This document shows positions 36,520 through 45,234 of a stretch of 64,000 bases of DNA, one piece after another; the first letter of the stretch is position 1, and each line of letters opens with the position of its first letter. A program made the translations under genes and the position numbers. Below the pieces are notes generated by a model, which worked only from the letters and a program-made list of their open reading frames with translations, searched no databases and was not told the DNA's origin. This DNA comes from Nocardia alni. Lineage in GTDB: Bacteria > Actinomycetota > Actinomycetes > Mycobacteriales > Mycobacteriaceae. Where the stretch lies: assembly GCF_019038435.1 (NCBI RefSeq), contig NZ_JAGPOX010000020.1:1-64000 (forward strand), read 5' to 3'.

Positions 36520-36602
36520 CCGTCCTCCGTTCTCGGTAGATCTTCGCGCCATGGCGAGGGGCCTGGCGCGATCGACTGTGCGCTCATGGCCTCGGCACAC
36601 GG

Positions 36603-37340
36603 TCACGACACGTCAGCGCCGGGATGCTTTCCGTCGCCCATCTCGACGACGATGCTCACGGAGTCGGTACGCGTCCAGGTCTTGCTGCACATGACCGGAC
36701 GCCCGCCCTCACCGTCCCGGCTCATGCTCTCCACCAGGTACACCGGACGGGTGCCCTCGATATCCAGCGCCTCGCTCAGGGCCGCGTCCGGCACCGCGAT
36801 ACCGACCCGGCACCACGCGCGGGTGGGCAGCACCCGAGCCAGCTGGCGCAGGATCTCGTCGAGAGACTCCACCGTTCGCGCCGCGACCTCGAGCTCGGCC
36901 AGCACGTCCAGCGGAATCCACTCGTTGGTCCAGGAGACCACCAGCCCATCCACGAAGTACTGCCGAACCAGGAAGTGCGCCGGTTCGCCCGGCTCGCGCT
37001 CGAGCCGCGCGGCCAGTTCCCGCGGCAGCGGCACGGTCCGCAACTCCCGCACGACCGAGCGAGGCTCACCGCCGGCATCCCGGACGGTCTGGTGCCAGGA
37101 CGGCGTCCGATCGGGTGACAAGACGTAGTCCATGCGCCAGCTGACGTAGGTGCCGGACCCCCGAACCCGCCGGACCAGCAGCCGCCGCTCCAGCTCCTGC
37201 ACCGCGGCCCGGGCAGCGGCCCGGCTCACCCCGAACCGCTCCGCGATCTCGTTCTCACTGGCGATCTTCGTGCCGGACGGCAACCCCGCCAACTCACCGG
37301 CCAGCACCTCGGCCGTTTCCAAATATCGCACGCCATTCAC
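36603..37340 (-). CDS. phnF: PhnF, GntR/HutC-family regulator of the C-P lyase operon
   Basis: A 245-residue GntR-family regulator. The winged helix is at the N-terminus (GTKIASENEIAERFGVSRAAARAAVQELERR, about residues 22-52). The UTRA ligand-binding domain follows (PREL...LARVLPTRAWCRVGIAVPD, DIEGTRPVYLVESMSRD). It is the first gene of the phn unit, as phnF is in many bacteria, and is probably a repressor relieved under phosphate limitation or by a phosphonate-related ligand. GTG start after GGAAAGG. A perfect palindrome lies 20 bp upstream. Confidence 0.92.
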   Translation of the reverse strand: MNGVRYLETAEVLAGELAGLPSGTKIASENEIAERFGVSRAAARAAVQELERRLLVRRVRGSGTYVSWRMDYVLSPDRTPSWHQTVRDAGGEPRSVVRELRTVPLPRELAARLEREPGEPAHFLVRQYFVDGLVVSWTNEWIPLDVLAELEVAARTVESLDEILRQLARVLPTRAWCRVGIAVPDAALSEALDIEGTRPVYLVESMSRDGEGGRPVMCSKTWTRTDSVSIVVEMGDGKHPGADVS

Positions 37341-37360
37341 AGGTAGCTACCTTTCCCGGC

Positions 37361-37380
37361 AAAGTTGTCCGGACAACTTT
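37361..37380. promoter_or_regulatory. Perfect 20-bp palindrome, probable PhnF operator
   Basis: AAAGTTGTCCGGACAACTTT is a perfect palindrome beginning 20 bp upstream of the phnF start codon. GntR regulators bind such inverted repeats, and the position overlaps where the phnF promoter would be. It differs from the mycobacterial PhnF site as I remember it. Confidence 0.7.
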
Positions 37381-37645
37381 ACCTCGGTGAACGAGCGGCA
37401 ATAGGCGCGCGAACGATGTGAACAGTTGTCGCCGAAAGCCGGATATTTCGGATCCGATCGGCCAGGGCCGGGAACGCGCCCGAGGCCAGCGGTTCGGCGA
37501 GGATCGGCACGAGGTCCGGCGGACCAGCCCCGCCGAATTCACCAGGGACAGCGCGTCCGATTCCGCGCGCGCTCGAGCCGCTCGGCCAGACCCGCCTTTG
37601 ACCTCACCAAACAGGTTGCGGGCCAACAACACCCCCGAATACGGA

Positions 37646-37677
37646 TGCGCCCGCCGGGGATCATCCCGACGGGCGCA
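37646..37677 (-). terminator. Terminator-like hairpin after the 33-aa ORF
   Basis: TGCGCCCG/CGGGCGCA with inner CGGG/CCCG arms and a GATCAT-type loop, giving a strong interrupted stem of 12 bp. It lies 17 bp beyond the stop of the small minus-strand ORF ending at 37695. No gene is seen from 37381 to 37645. Confidence 0.6.
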
Positions 37678-37694
37678 CAAGCAACGAACGGCCC

Positions 37695-37796
37695 CTACAA
37701 CGGCGGAAACCCCGACGACCCCGTGGAGGCCCAATTCCACAATGCCGCAACATGCGCAATAAGCACATCGGCCAAGTCGATCACCGTACTGCTCAT
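37695..37796 (-). CDS. Possible 33-aa hydrophobic peptide
   Basis: A short frame from ATG 37796 to TAG 37695. The peptide starts MSSTVIDLADVLIAHVAALW, a likely amphipathic or membrane helix, and ends NWASTGSSGFPPL. A strong hairpin follows within 20 bp, as expected for a tiny transcription unit. The Shine-Dalgarno (TTGGGAA) is weak. Small amphipathic peptides are known in Corynebacteriales, for example the PorA/PorH channels, but no homology is claimed. Confidence 0.35.
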   Translation of the reverse strand: MSSTVIDLADVLIAHVAALWNWASTGSSGFPPL

Positions 37797-37957
37797 CAGA
37801 GTTCCCAACAACGCGTATCAGGTTGGCGGCCCCATGCTATCGCCGCACCCACCACCCATCACCGGAAAGCATCACTCCCCCTTGTCGACACGGCGGCTCG
37901 ATGTGTCTCTGGGCTTCGCGGCCACTAGTCCATGGCTGCCGTCCGAACAGCAGACAA

Positions 37958-39256
37958 TCAGCCCTGCCGCGCCGAGCTACCGATCGGTGTCCACAATCGG
38001 TCCATCGGTATCACGTGCAGGCGATCTTCGTAGGTGTACGAGCGCTGGCCGAGGTTGACGACTACGCCCCCGGTAAACCCGTCACCAAGCTTGTCCCGCA
38101 AGAGACGCATTCCGGCGAAATCGTTGTCAGAGACCGTGTTCGCCGCCTTGACTTCGATCGCGGTAACAGCCCCGGCGGGGGTCTCGATCACAAGATCGAC
38201 CTCTTGCTGGTCCTTCGTCCGGAAGTGCGAGAAGCTGACCTGCTGTTGTGCCCATCCCGCTTGTTTCATCAGCTCGTTGACGACGAATGTCTCGACGAGG
38301 TGACCGAACTGGGTCAGCGTCGCGGGCATCCGCGCAGACAGCTTTTGCTGAGTCAAGCCGGTGAGGTGGGCGGCGAGGCCGGTGTCAACGAGGTGTACTT
38401 TCGCGCTCCGAACGGTTCGGGAGGCTACCGCGCGGGTGAAGGGCTCGAGCCGATGGATCATGAAGACCGCCTCGAGAAGTCCGAGGTATTCCCTGACCGT
38501 GGTGGCATCGAGCCCGACCGCGTCGGCAACGTTGGCGGCATTCACAACTTGCCCCGTCTGTCCCGCCAAGCGTCGTAGCACCTGCGGTAAGACCTGACGT
38601 TGTCGAATCTTTCGGATTTCCAGCACGTCCCGTTCCACGACCATCGTGACGAAATCACTGAACCAGCGGTCACGAGATCTGCCCGGCTCACGCGCCAGGG
38701 CGAGCGGGAATCCTCCGGCCAGCACAACCCGCTCGTAGTCGGCGCGAGTGGCCGCCGACGGCTCGCCGGTAACCAGACTGGACGGGTCGCTGGTCAGCGC
38801 GTCCAGCGCCCCTTCGCGGTGACGCGACAACTCACCTTGGGACAGCGGCCACATCGTCACGACATGTGCTCGGCCGGTCAGTGATTGGCTGGCACTGGGG
38901 AGAGAGTTGTATCTCGTGGACCCGGTCAGCAAGTACCGCCCCGCCCGTAGATCGCGGTTGAGTTCGGATTTGATTGCGTCGAGTAGCAGCGGCACATGCT
39001 GGAACTCGTCGATGCAGACCGGGGTGGGGCGATCCGCAGCGACGAACAGTCCGGGATCTGCCGCGACAGCTCGTCTGGTTTCCAGGTCGTCGAGGTCCAG
39101 GACAGTCACCTCTTTCAGCGCGGCACACGCGGACAGGAAGGTGCTCTTTCCGACGGTTCTGGCGCCGGTGAGGATGACCACTGGTTCTTCGCGGAGAAGT
39201 TCAGCGAGGACATCCTGCAGATGCCGTGTGATCAGGCCGTCATCGCCTCGGTCCAC
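37958..39256 (-). CDS. AAA ATPase with DUF4143 domain
   Basis: A 432-residue protein of the archaeal-type AAA_14/DUF4143 family. Walker A is TGARTVGKST (about residue 31), Walker B is CIDEFQHVP, and a sensor-like LLTGSTRYN follows. The C-terminal DUF4143 half contains GLDATTVREYLGLLEAVFMIHRL-like helices and the PD-(D/E)xK-like DLVIETPAG / AIEVKAA. The GTG at 39256 is chosen because GAGGAAG lies just upstream; an ATG at 39292 lacks one. Function unresolved in this common family; mobile-element and toxin-antitoxin-like behaviour has been suggested. Not linked to the phn operon. Confidence 0.85.
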   Translation of the reverse strand: MDRGDDGLITRHLQDVLAELLREEPVVILTGARTVGKSTFLSACAALKEVTVLDLDDLETRRAVAADPGLFVAADRPTPVCIDEFQHVPLLLDAIKSELNRDLRAGRYLLTGSTRYNSLPSASQSLTGRAHVVTMWPLSQGELSRHREGALDALTSDPSSLVTGEPSAATRADYERVVLAGGFPLALAREPGRSRDRWFSDFVTMVVERDVLEIRKIRQRQVLPQVLRRLAGQTGQVVNAANVADAVGLDATTVREYLGLLEAVFMIHRLEPFTRAVASRTVRSAKVHLVDTGLAAHLTGLTQQKLSARMPATLTQFGHLVETFVVNELMKQAGWAQQQVSFSHFRTKDQQEVDLVIETPAGAVTAIEVKAANTVSDNDFAGMRLLRDKLGDGFTGGVVVNLGQRSYTYEDRLHVIPMDRLWTPIGSSARQG

Positions 39257-39303
39257 CCTGTTATCTTCCTCTCCTCTGTGGTCCCATATCATTGAAGCAG
39301 CAC

Positions 39304-39390
39304 TTTGGCCGGAAATCTAACCATAGAATAGTCGACACTCTAACCACATTTTGGTCGGGGATCTAACCATGTTTTGGTCGGGCACCACCC
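39304..39390. promoter_or_regulatory. Direct repeats of a TTTGGYCGG-ATCTAACCA element
   Basis: TTTGGCCGGAAATCTAACCA begins at 39304 and TTTGGTCGGGGATCTAACCA near 39350; a third TTTTGGTCGGGCACCACCC begins at about 39372. An extra CTCTAACCACA lies between the first two. They sit between the ATPase gene (39256, minus) and the secreted protein gene (39598, plus). No gene is seen in this 341-bp gap. Confidence 0.6.
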
Positions 39391-39597
39391 ACTGTCTTCC
39401 GGTCGCCCAAGTTGCTAGTCATTCCGACATGAATACAGCTGGATTCGGTGTGAAGTGTGGTCCAGAGGCAGGAAACTGTTTCGCTCGAATCAACCCTACT
39501 GGTGAGTCAGGTGAGTTACCGTTCTGCACTGTCGGTGCAACTAGGGACGGCGTCCCGCGCGTCGACGGCATTATCTGCTCGGGAGTTGGGTACCGCG

Positions 39598-41175
39598 ATG
39601 GCATGGTCGATGAGGATCCGCCGATCGAAGCCGGTGCTGGTCGTGATGGCCGCACTGCTCGGGGCGGCGCTGCTGCCGTTGGGTGGGGCGGCGGCCGATC
39701 CGCAGTCCGACCTCGCCGGTCAGGTGCAGGAATTCCTGGATGTGGGGACGGCATCCGTGCCGCGGGCGGACTGCGGAGCCGGATCTATGCCGGAAACCGG
39801 TCTGCAGGGCGATGTTCCGGCGGCCGAACGCGACAACGGCCGCAGCGCACAGGGTTACAGCTGCAATATGTCGATGGTCGGCGGATACGCGGGGCGCGGG
39901 GGAGGCATCACCTCCACCACCTACGACCATTGCTCGTATACCGGAACCTTCTTCCCGGGCGACCTGCTGGGCCAGGCGCAGGGCGTCCAGGTGCTCGACG
40001 TCGCCGATCCGGCGCATCCGGTGTTGTCCGCGACGCTCACCGCACCGGCCATGATGGCCGGGACCTGGGAGAGCCTGAAGGTCAACAGGGCGCGAAAGCT
40101 GCTGGTGGGCACCGGGGTTCCGTTCCTCGAGGGCGCCGGCTACATGTCGGTCTACGACATCTCCGACTGCGCGCACCCGCGGCTGCTGAATCCGGGCCCG
40201 GGGACCGATCTGCGGATGCCGCTGCCGATCACGACGCACGAGGGCGGCTTCTCCCCCGACGGCCGGACCTATTGGGCCTCGGGGATCGCGCCCGGCTTCG
40301 TCAGCGCCATCGACCTCACCGATCCGGCCAACCCGCACGTGATCTGGCAGGGCCTGACCGGAATCGAGTCGCACGGCTTCGGTATCAGCCCGGACGGTAA
40401 CCGGATGTACCTGTCGGCACTGGCCGGATTCACCGTGCTCGACATCAGCGCCGTCCAGCGCCGCGATCCGAATCCGCAGGTCTATCACATCGGCCGCGTG
40501 TTCTGGACCGACGGCTGGGCCACGCAGCACAGCATTCCGGTCACCTACGGCGGCAAACCGTATCTGTTCACCGTCGACGAGGCCGGCGCGGGCGGGGTGA
40601 AGCTCATCGACATCTCCGACGAGCACAACCCGAGGGTCGTGAACAAGATCAAGCTGCAGATCGATCTGCCCGGCCACCTGGACAGCCAGCTGGCCTCCTC
40701 GATGGGCGGCTCGGTGTTCTCCTACGACCCGCACTACTGCGCGGCGGACCGCCCGGATAATCCGACGGCCCTGGCGTGCGGCTGGGAATCCTCCGGCATC
40801 CGGGTGTTCGACGTGCGAGATCCGTTCCACGCCCGCGAGATCGCGTACTTCAACCCACCCGCGCGAACCGGGCAGAACCTGCAGCGGTGGAACTCCCCGC
40901 ACGCGATGGCCTCGCTGATCGGACCACCCGCGCTGGAGGGCTTCTCGATGGCGCGGGCCATCCTGAACGGGAAATTCGATCCGGCCAAGGCGATCTCGCC
41001 GCGCTCGGGAATGCTCGCGCTCGGCGATCTGTCCACCGACTGGTGTTTCTCCCCGCCCGAGTGGCACGGCAGCCAGCTGTGGACCACCTGCAGCGACGAC
41101 GGATTCATGGTCCTGCAACTGCGCAACCAGGTGTATTCCCCACCGACGAACCAGCATTCGATCGTGGGCTCGTAG
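39598..41175 (+). CDS. Secreted LVIVD-repeat (beta-propeller) protein
   Basis: A 525-residue secreted protein. The signal region has a basic start (MRIRRSKP) and a hydrophobic core (VLVVMAALLGAALLPLGGAA). The body contains repeated LVIVD-type blades: GVQVLDVADPAHPVL, YMSVYDISDCAHPRL, AGFTVLDISAVQ, GVKLIDISDEHNPRV and GIRVFDVRDPFHARE, suggesting a beta-propeller. The ATG at 39598 follows GGGAG; an ATG at 39610 is also possible. It is followed immediately by a DUF305 gene, a recurrent pairing in actinobacteria. Probably a periplasmic or extracellular binding protein; copper or other metal handling has been proposed for DUF305 contexts, not shown here. Confidence 0.85.
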   Translation: MAWSMRIRRSKPVLVVMAALLGAALLPLGGAAADPQSDLAGQVQEFLDVGTASVPRADCGAGSMPETGLQGDVPAAERDNGRSAQGYSCNMSMVGGYAGRGGGITSTTYDHCSYTGTFFPGDLLGQAQGVQVLDVADPAHPVLSATLTAPAMMAGTWESLKVNRARKLLVGTGVPFLEGAGYMSVYDISDCAHPRLLNPGPGTDLRMPLPITTHEGGFSPDGRTYWASGIAPGFVSAIDLTDPANPHVIWQGLTGIESHGFGISPDGNRMYLSALAGFTVLDISAVQRRDPNPQVYHIGRVFWTDGWATQHSIPVTYGGKPYLFTVDEAGAGGVKLIDISDEHNPRVVNKIKLQIDLPGHLDSQLASSMGGSVFSYDPHYCAADRPDNPTALACGWESSGIRVFDVRDPFHAREIAYFNPPARTGQNLQRWNSPHAMASLIGPPALEGFSMARAILNGKFDPAKAISPRSGMLALGDLSTDWCFSPPEWHGSQLWTTCSDDGFMVLQLRNQVYSPPTNQHSIVGS

Positions 41176-41817
41176 ATGGGCCGCTGGTACCGCCTGGCCG
41201 CCTATGCCGCCTCGGCGCTGATCCTGCTGGTGATCGGCGCCGCGCTGCGGCCGGTGATATTGCCCGAACAGCACACCGCCGCACCGATTCTCACCGACAC
41301 CGAGATCGGCTTCGCCCAGGATATGACGGCCCATCACCAGCAGGCGCTGATCATGGTGCAGCGCTTGGACCCCGGGGCCGACCCGATGGTGCTGCGGCTG
41401 GCTCAGCAGATCGATCAGTCCCAGCGCATGGAGATCGGCGTCATGCTGGGCTGGTTGCGCCTGGCGGATGCTTCCCCCATGACCGAGCATCCGATGGCCT
41501 GGATGCACGGCGCACCCGCGACCTCACCAGAGGGTTCCATGACCATGGTTCCGTCGGCGACCACCATGCCCGGTATGGCTTCCCAGGCCGAACTGGACGG
41601 CCTCGCCGCGGCCCGCGGTCAAGCCGCGTCGGTGCTGTTCCTGCAACTGATGTACCGCCATCACCTGGGCGGCATCGCCATGGCCCGGGCCGCGGACCAG
41701 CAAATCACCTCCGGCGCGGTAAAGCAGGAGGCCAGGGCGATGATCACCGAACAGAGCGAGGATATCGGGCTGATCCTCGCCTTGCTGAGCCAGCTCGGCG
41801 CCGCGCCACTGCCGTAA
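41176..41817 (+). CDS. DUF305 family secreted/anchored protein
   Basis: A 213-residue protein with an N-terminal membrane anchor or uncleaved signal (YRLAAYAASALILLVIGAAL). Two DUF305 helical units follow: FAQDMTAHHQQALIMVQRL (about residues 46-64) and a second FLQLMYRHHLGGIAMA near 155. The paired HH motifs are the family hallmark and may bind metal or haem-like ligands. The start codon is directly after the stop of the LVIVD gene (TAGATG), so they are co-translated. The 3' end of the gene lies inside a 38-bp tandem repeat. Confidence 0.9.
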   Translation: MGRWYRLAAYAASALILLVIGAALRPVILPEQHTAAPILTDTEIGFAQDMTAHHQQALIMVQRLDPGADPMVLRLAQQIDQSQRMEIGVMLGWLRLADASPMTEHPMAWMHGAPATSPEGSMTMVPSATTMPGMASQAELDGLAAARGQAASVLFLQLMYRHHLGGIAMARAADQQITSGAVKQEARAMITEQSEDIGLILALLSQLGAAPLP

Positions 41818-41883
41818 GCGGACCGAACCAACACCACGCCGCGCCACTGCCGCAAGCAGACCGAACCAACACCACGCCGCGCC
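41800..41883. repeat. 38-bp tandem duplication across the DUF305 stop codon
   Basis: 41800-41837 and 41838-41875 are copies of one 38-bp unit with two differences, followed by the first 8 bases of a third copy. The unit contains the last DUF305 codons and the stop. The rest of the gap to 42192 holds no gene, apart from a GC-rich GCGGCCCCCGGGGCCGC palindrome at 42032. Confidence 0.85.
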
Positions 41884-42192
41884 CGGCGAGCAGGACGAAC
41901 AAACATCCGTCGGCAAACGCCATCCGCGGCCGGAGCATGCTCGATCGCCTGACCGGCAGCACGCACCACTCCACACCACTCGCGTAAGCAGACCGAGTCG
42001 ACTCCACTCTGCGAGCGGCCCACAGCGACGCGCGGCCCCCGGGGCCGCAGAAGAGCCTTCGGGCGGGCCCGCAGCGAGCACACACATCACACCAGCGACA
42101 CAACCGACGGCCCGGGACCTCCGAACGGCCCGTCGTACCGCCGAGTAACATGACATCCGTACTTTATCCGGCTTCTCGAAATGAGGCAGTAG

Positions 42193-44376
42193 ATGACAGA
42201 GCGGATCCAGGTCGGCGGGCTTCAGGTCGCGCGCATTCTCCACGAGTTCGTGCAGAACGAGGCGCTCCCCGGCACCGGCGTAGATTCCGCCGCGTTCTGG
42301 TCCGGTGCCGAGGCGATCATCGACGAGCTCGCCCCGCGTAACCGCGCCCTGCTGGCCGAACGCGACGAGATCCAGGGAAAGCTCGACGCCTGGCACGCCG
42401 AAAATCCGGGCACCGGCTACGACAAGGCCGCCTATAAGCGGTTCCTCACCGAGATCGGCTACCTGCGCCCCGAGCCCGCCGACTTCGCCATCGGCACCGC
42501 GGGCGTGGACGACGAGATCGCCACCACCGCCGGACCGCAGCTGGTGGTGCCGGTGATGAACGCCCGGTTCGCGATCAACGCCGCCAACGCCCGCTGGGGC
42601 TCGCTGTACGACGCGCTGTACGGCACCGACGCCATCCCGGAGACCGGCGGCGCGGAGAAGGGCACGAGCTACAACCGGGTCCGCGGCGACAAGGTCATCG
42701 AATGGGCCCGCAACTTCCTGGACGACGCGGTGCCGCTGATCACCGGCTCGCACGTCGGGTCGAAGGCCTACAAGATCGTCGACGGCGAGCTGGAGGTCAC
42801 CCTCGAGGACGGCACCGACATCGGCCTGGCCGACGCCTCCGCGCTGGCCGGCTACTTGGGAGATCCAGCCGCGCCATCGTCTGTGCTGCTGCGGCACAAC
42901 GGCCTGCACATCGACATCCAGATCGACCCGTCCTCGCCGATCGGCAGCACCGACACCGCGGGCGTGAAGGATGTCGTGCTGGAGTCCGCCGTCACCACGA
43001 TCATGGACTTCGAGGATTCGGTGGCCGCGGTCGACGCCGAGGACAAGGTTCTGGGCTACCGCAACTGGCTGGGCCTGATGAAGGGCGATCTGGCCGAGGA
43101 GGTCAGCAAGGGCGGCAAGACCTTCACCCGCACCATGAACCCGGACCGGGTCTACACCGGTCTCAACGGTAACGACGTTGTGCTGCACGGCCGTTCGCTG
43201 CTGTTCGTGCGCAACGTCGGCCATCTGATGACCAGCGACGCGATCCTGGACGCGCAGGGTAACGAGGTGCCCGAGGGCATCCTGGACGCCCTGTTCACCT
43301 CGCTGACCGCGGTGCACAGCCTGCGCGGCGACGCCAGGGTCTCCAACTCGCGCACCGGTTCGGTGTACATCGTGAAGCCGAAGATGCACGGCCCCGACGA
43401 GGTCGCCTTCGCCAACGACCTGTTCGCCCGGGTCGAGGGCGTGCTGGGCCTGCCGGTCAACACACTCAAGGTCGGCATCATGGACGAGGAGCGCCGCACC
43501 ACGGTCAATCTCAAGGCGTGCATCGACGCCGCCCGCGACCGCGTGGTGTTCATCAACACCGGCTTCCTGGACCGCACCGGCGACGAGATCCACACCTCCA
43601 TGGAGGCCGGGCCGATGGTCCGCAAGGCCGATATGAAGTCCCAGCAGTGGATCGCCTCCTACGAGGACTGGAACGTCGACACCGGCCTGGCCACCGCCCT
43701 GCCGCACAAGGCGCAGATCGGCAAGGGCATGTGGGCCATGCCGGACCTCATGCACGACATGCTCGAGCAGAAGATCGGCCACCCGCGCGCCGGCGCCACC
43801 ACCGCCTGGGTGCCCTCCCCCACCGCCGCGACCCTGCACGCCACCCACTATCACCTGGTGGACGTGTTCAAGCGGCAGGCCGAGATCGCCCGTGGCGGCA
43901 AGCGCGCGACGGTCGACCAGATCCTCGAGATCCCCCTGTCGCCCACCACGACCTGGTCGGCAGAGGAGATCGCCAACGAGTTGGACAACAACTCCCAGTC
44001 CATCCTGGGCTACGTGGTCCGCTGGATCGACCAGGGCGTCGGCTGTTCCAAGGTCCCCGACATCAATGACGTCGCCCTCATGGAAGACCGTGCCACCCTG
44101 CGCATCTCGAGCCAGCTGATGGCGAACTGGCTGCGCCACGGCATCATCAGCGCCGACCAGGTCGTCGCCAGCCTCGAGCGCATGGCCCCGGTCGTCGACC
44201 GCCAGAACGCCGGCGACGCGAGTTACCGCCCCATGGCCCCGGATTTCGCCTCCAGCGTCGCTTTCCAGGCCGCCAAGGAGCTGATCCTCGAGGGCACGGC
44301 ACAGCCCAACGGCTACACCGAACCCATCCTGCACCGCCGCCGCCGCGAGGCGAAGGCGTTGGCCGCCAAGGGCTGA
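42193..44376 (+). CDS. glcB: Malate synthase G
   Basis: A 727-residue malate synthase G, the length of the mycobacterial GlcB. It condenses glyoxylate and acetyl-CoA to malate in the glyoxylate shunt. Landmarks include [16 protein letters not shown] residues at about 275, [30 protein letters not shown] with the Mg2+-site acidic residues, and [15 protein letters not shown]. The ATG follows GAGGCAG. It stands alone with its own terminator at 44390. In mycobacteria glcB lies close to the guaB1/CNNM genes; here about 30 kb of accessory DNA separates them. Confidence 0.97.
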   Translation: MTERIQVGGLQVARILHEFVQNEALPGTGVDSAAFWSGAEAIIDELAPRNRALLAERDEIQGKLDAWHAENPGTGYDKAAYKRFLTEIGYLRPEPADFAIGTAGVDDEIATTAGPQLVVPVMNARFAINAANARWGSLYDALYGTDAIPETGGAEKGTSYNRVRGDKVIEWARNFLDDAVPLITGSHVGSKAYKIVDGELEVTLEDGTDIGLADASALAGYLGDPAAPSSVLLRHNGLHIDIQIDPSSPIGSTDTAGVKDVVLESAVTTIMDFEDSVAAVDAEDKVLGYRNWLGLMKGDLAEEVSKGGKTFTRTMNPDRVYTGLNGNDVVLHGRSLLFVRNVGHLMTSDAILDAQGNEVPEGILDALFTSLTAVHSLRGDARVSNSRTGSVYIVKPKMHGPDEVAFANDLFARVEGVLGLPVNTLKVGIMDEERRTTVNLKACIDAARDRVVFINTGFLDRTGDEIHTSMEAGPMVRKADMKSQQWIASYEDWNVDTGLATALPHKAQIGKGMWAMPDLMHDMLEQKIGHPRAGATTAWVPSPTAATLHATHYHLVDVFKRQAEIARGGKRATVDQILEIPLSPTTTWSAEEIANELDNNSQSILGYVVRWIDQGVGCSKVPDINDVALMEDRATLRISSQLMANWLRHGIISADQVVASLERMAPVVDRQNAGDASYRPMAPDFASSVAFQAAKELILEGTAQPNGYTEPILHRRRREAKALAAKG

Positions 44377-44389
44377 GCCGGCATGCCGC

Positions 44390-44435
44390 ATACGACGAGT
44401 CCCCCGGTCGCGAGCGCCCCGGGGACTCGTCGTAT
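44390..44435 (+). terminator. glcB terminator
   Basis: ATACGACGAGTCCCC (44390-44404) pairs perfectly with GGGGACTCGTCGTAT (44421-44435), with further pairing possible in the loop. It begins 13 bp after the glcB stop and is followed by TTTG. Confidence 0.9.
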
Positions 44436-44483
44436 TTGACCGGTGGTGCCGCGTGCAGCCTCGGAAAGGACTGGGGGCGAATA

Positions 44484-44564
44484 CTTTTCAGCCGAATCGT
44501 CTTCGATCGGACAGCCGTCGGCCGCTAGGTGCGCGACCACTCGACGGTCGGACGCGAGGGTACC
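44484..44564 (-). pseudogene. C-terminal remnant of a DUF3349 gene
   Basis: The minus strand encodes RRVVAHLAADGCPIEDDSAEK, which matches the C-terminus RVRRHLVANGWPIDDDWAQK of the intact DUF3349 gene at 47019-47324. The preceding residues (TLASD versus PLESD) also match. No N-terminal part is found upstream, so this is a truncated copy, probably left by a deletion. It lies between glcB and the palindromic repeats. Confidence 0.6.
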
Positions 44565-44752
44565 CCGGGGCTCGATGATAAACACTCGACGCCCATCTCG
44601 TCCTCTGATCACGCCACACAGCACGGCTTGGACCTGCGGGCCGGGACCACATCCGGACGCTGCTGGGCGACAGTTGTCGCCTCACCGGTGCGCTGCCGTC
44701 GGACGGCACAGCGGTCGACGCTGACTGAACTGATACGTAAGCGATGCAGGAC

Positions 44753-44840
44753 AACCCGGCCTATCGCTGCATTTTCCCGCCTCGAAACTCTGGTTCCCGA
44801 GGATTCCGCCCGAAGAATGCAGCCGGAGGCCGGTTCTCCC
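44753..44840. repeat. Palindromic interspersed repeat, copy 2
   Basis: Same element as at 8325: GCTGCATTTTCCCGCCTCGA in the left half and GAATGCAGCCGGAGGCCGGT in the right half. The left outer arm is degenerate (ACCCGGCCTAT). First of three copies in the 858-bp gap between glcB and the hydrolase gene, which holds no intact gene. Confidence 0.85.
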
Positions 44841-44924
44841 GCACCCCGCGACCCGCCAGCCATCAGCGCACGGCCACCACACCGATCCGCGAGCCGCAAG
44901 CCGCAAGCCGACTCCACGCGACGA

Positions 44925-45008
44925 CCCGGCCTCCCGCTGCATTTTTCCGCCTCGAAACTCTGGTTCCCGACAATTCGACCCGGAAAATGCAGCGGGAGGC
45001 CGGTTCTC
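44925..45008. repeat. Palindromic interspersed repeat, copy 3
   Basis: The best inverted repeat of the family: GGCCTCCCGCTGCATTTTT pairs with AAAATGCAGCGGGAGGCC over about 21 bp. The spacer to the next copy shares CAGCGCACGGCC and a CGCACCC-ACGACCC stretch with the other copies, so the repeated unit is longer than the hairpin. Confidence 0.88.
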
Positions 45009-45112
45009 CGATGCCGACCCGCCACCGCACCCACGACCCACCGGGTGTCAGCGCACGGCCCTCGCACTGAACCGTGCTCTGCCGGCCGACCGCACACCAT
45101 TGCGGGAATAGC

Positions 45113-45199
45113 ACCCGGCCTATCGCTACATTTTGGCGGCTCGGGACGCCGCTTTCGGATAATTCGGGCCGCAAAATGTAGCTGGAAGCCGGTTCTCCG
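45113..45199. repeat. Palindromic interspersed repeat, copy 4
   Basis: The most diverged copy: CCGGCCTATCGCTACATTTT on the left, AAAATGTAGCTGGAAGCCGG on the right. The TGCAT to TACAT change on the left is matched by ATGCA to ATGTA on the right, so pairing is kept by compensatory change. Confidence 0.8.
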
Positions 45200-45234
45200 G
45201 TGCCGGCCCGGCACCGCGCACCTGGCCGATTTGG

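Noticed and set aside
41524..44391. Very long minus-strand open frame (955 codons) antisense to glcB and the DUF305 gene
   Set aside because: Its product is a Val/Gly/His/Asp-rich composition typical of the antisense frame of high-GC coding DNA, with no domain, while glcB on the other strand is unmistakable.
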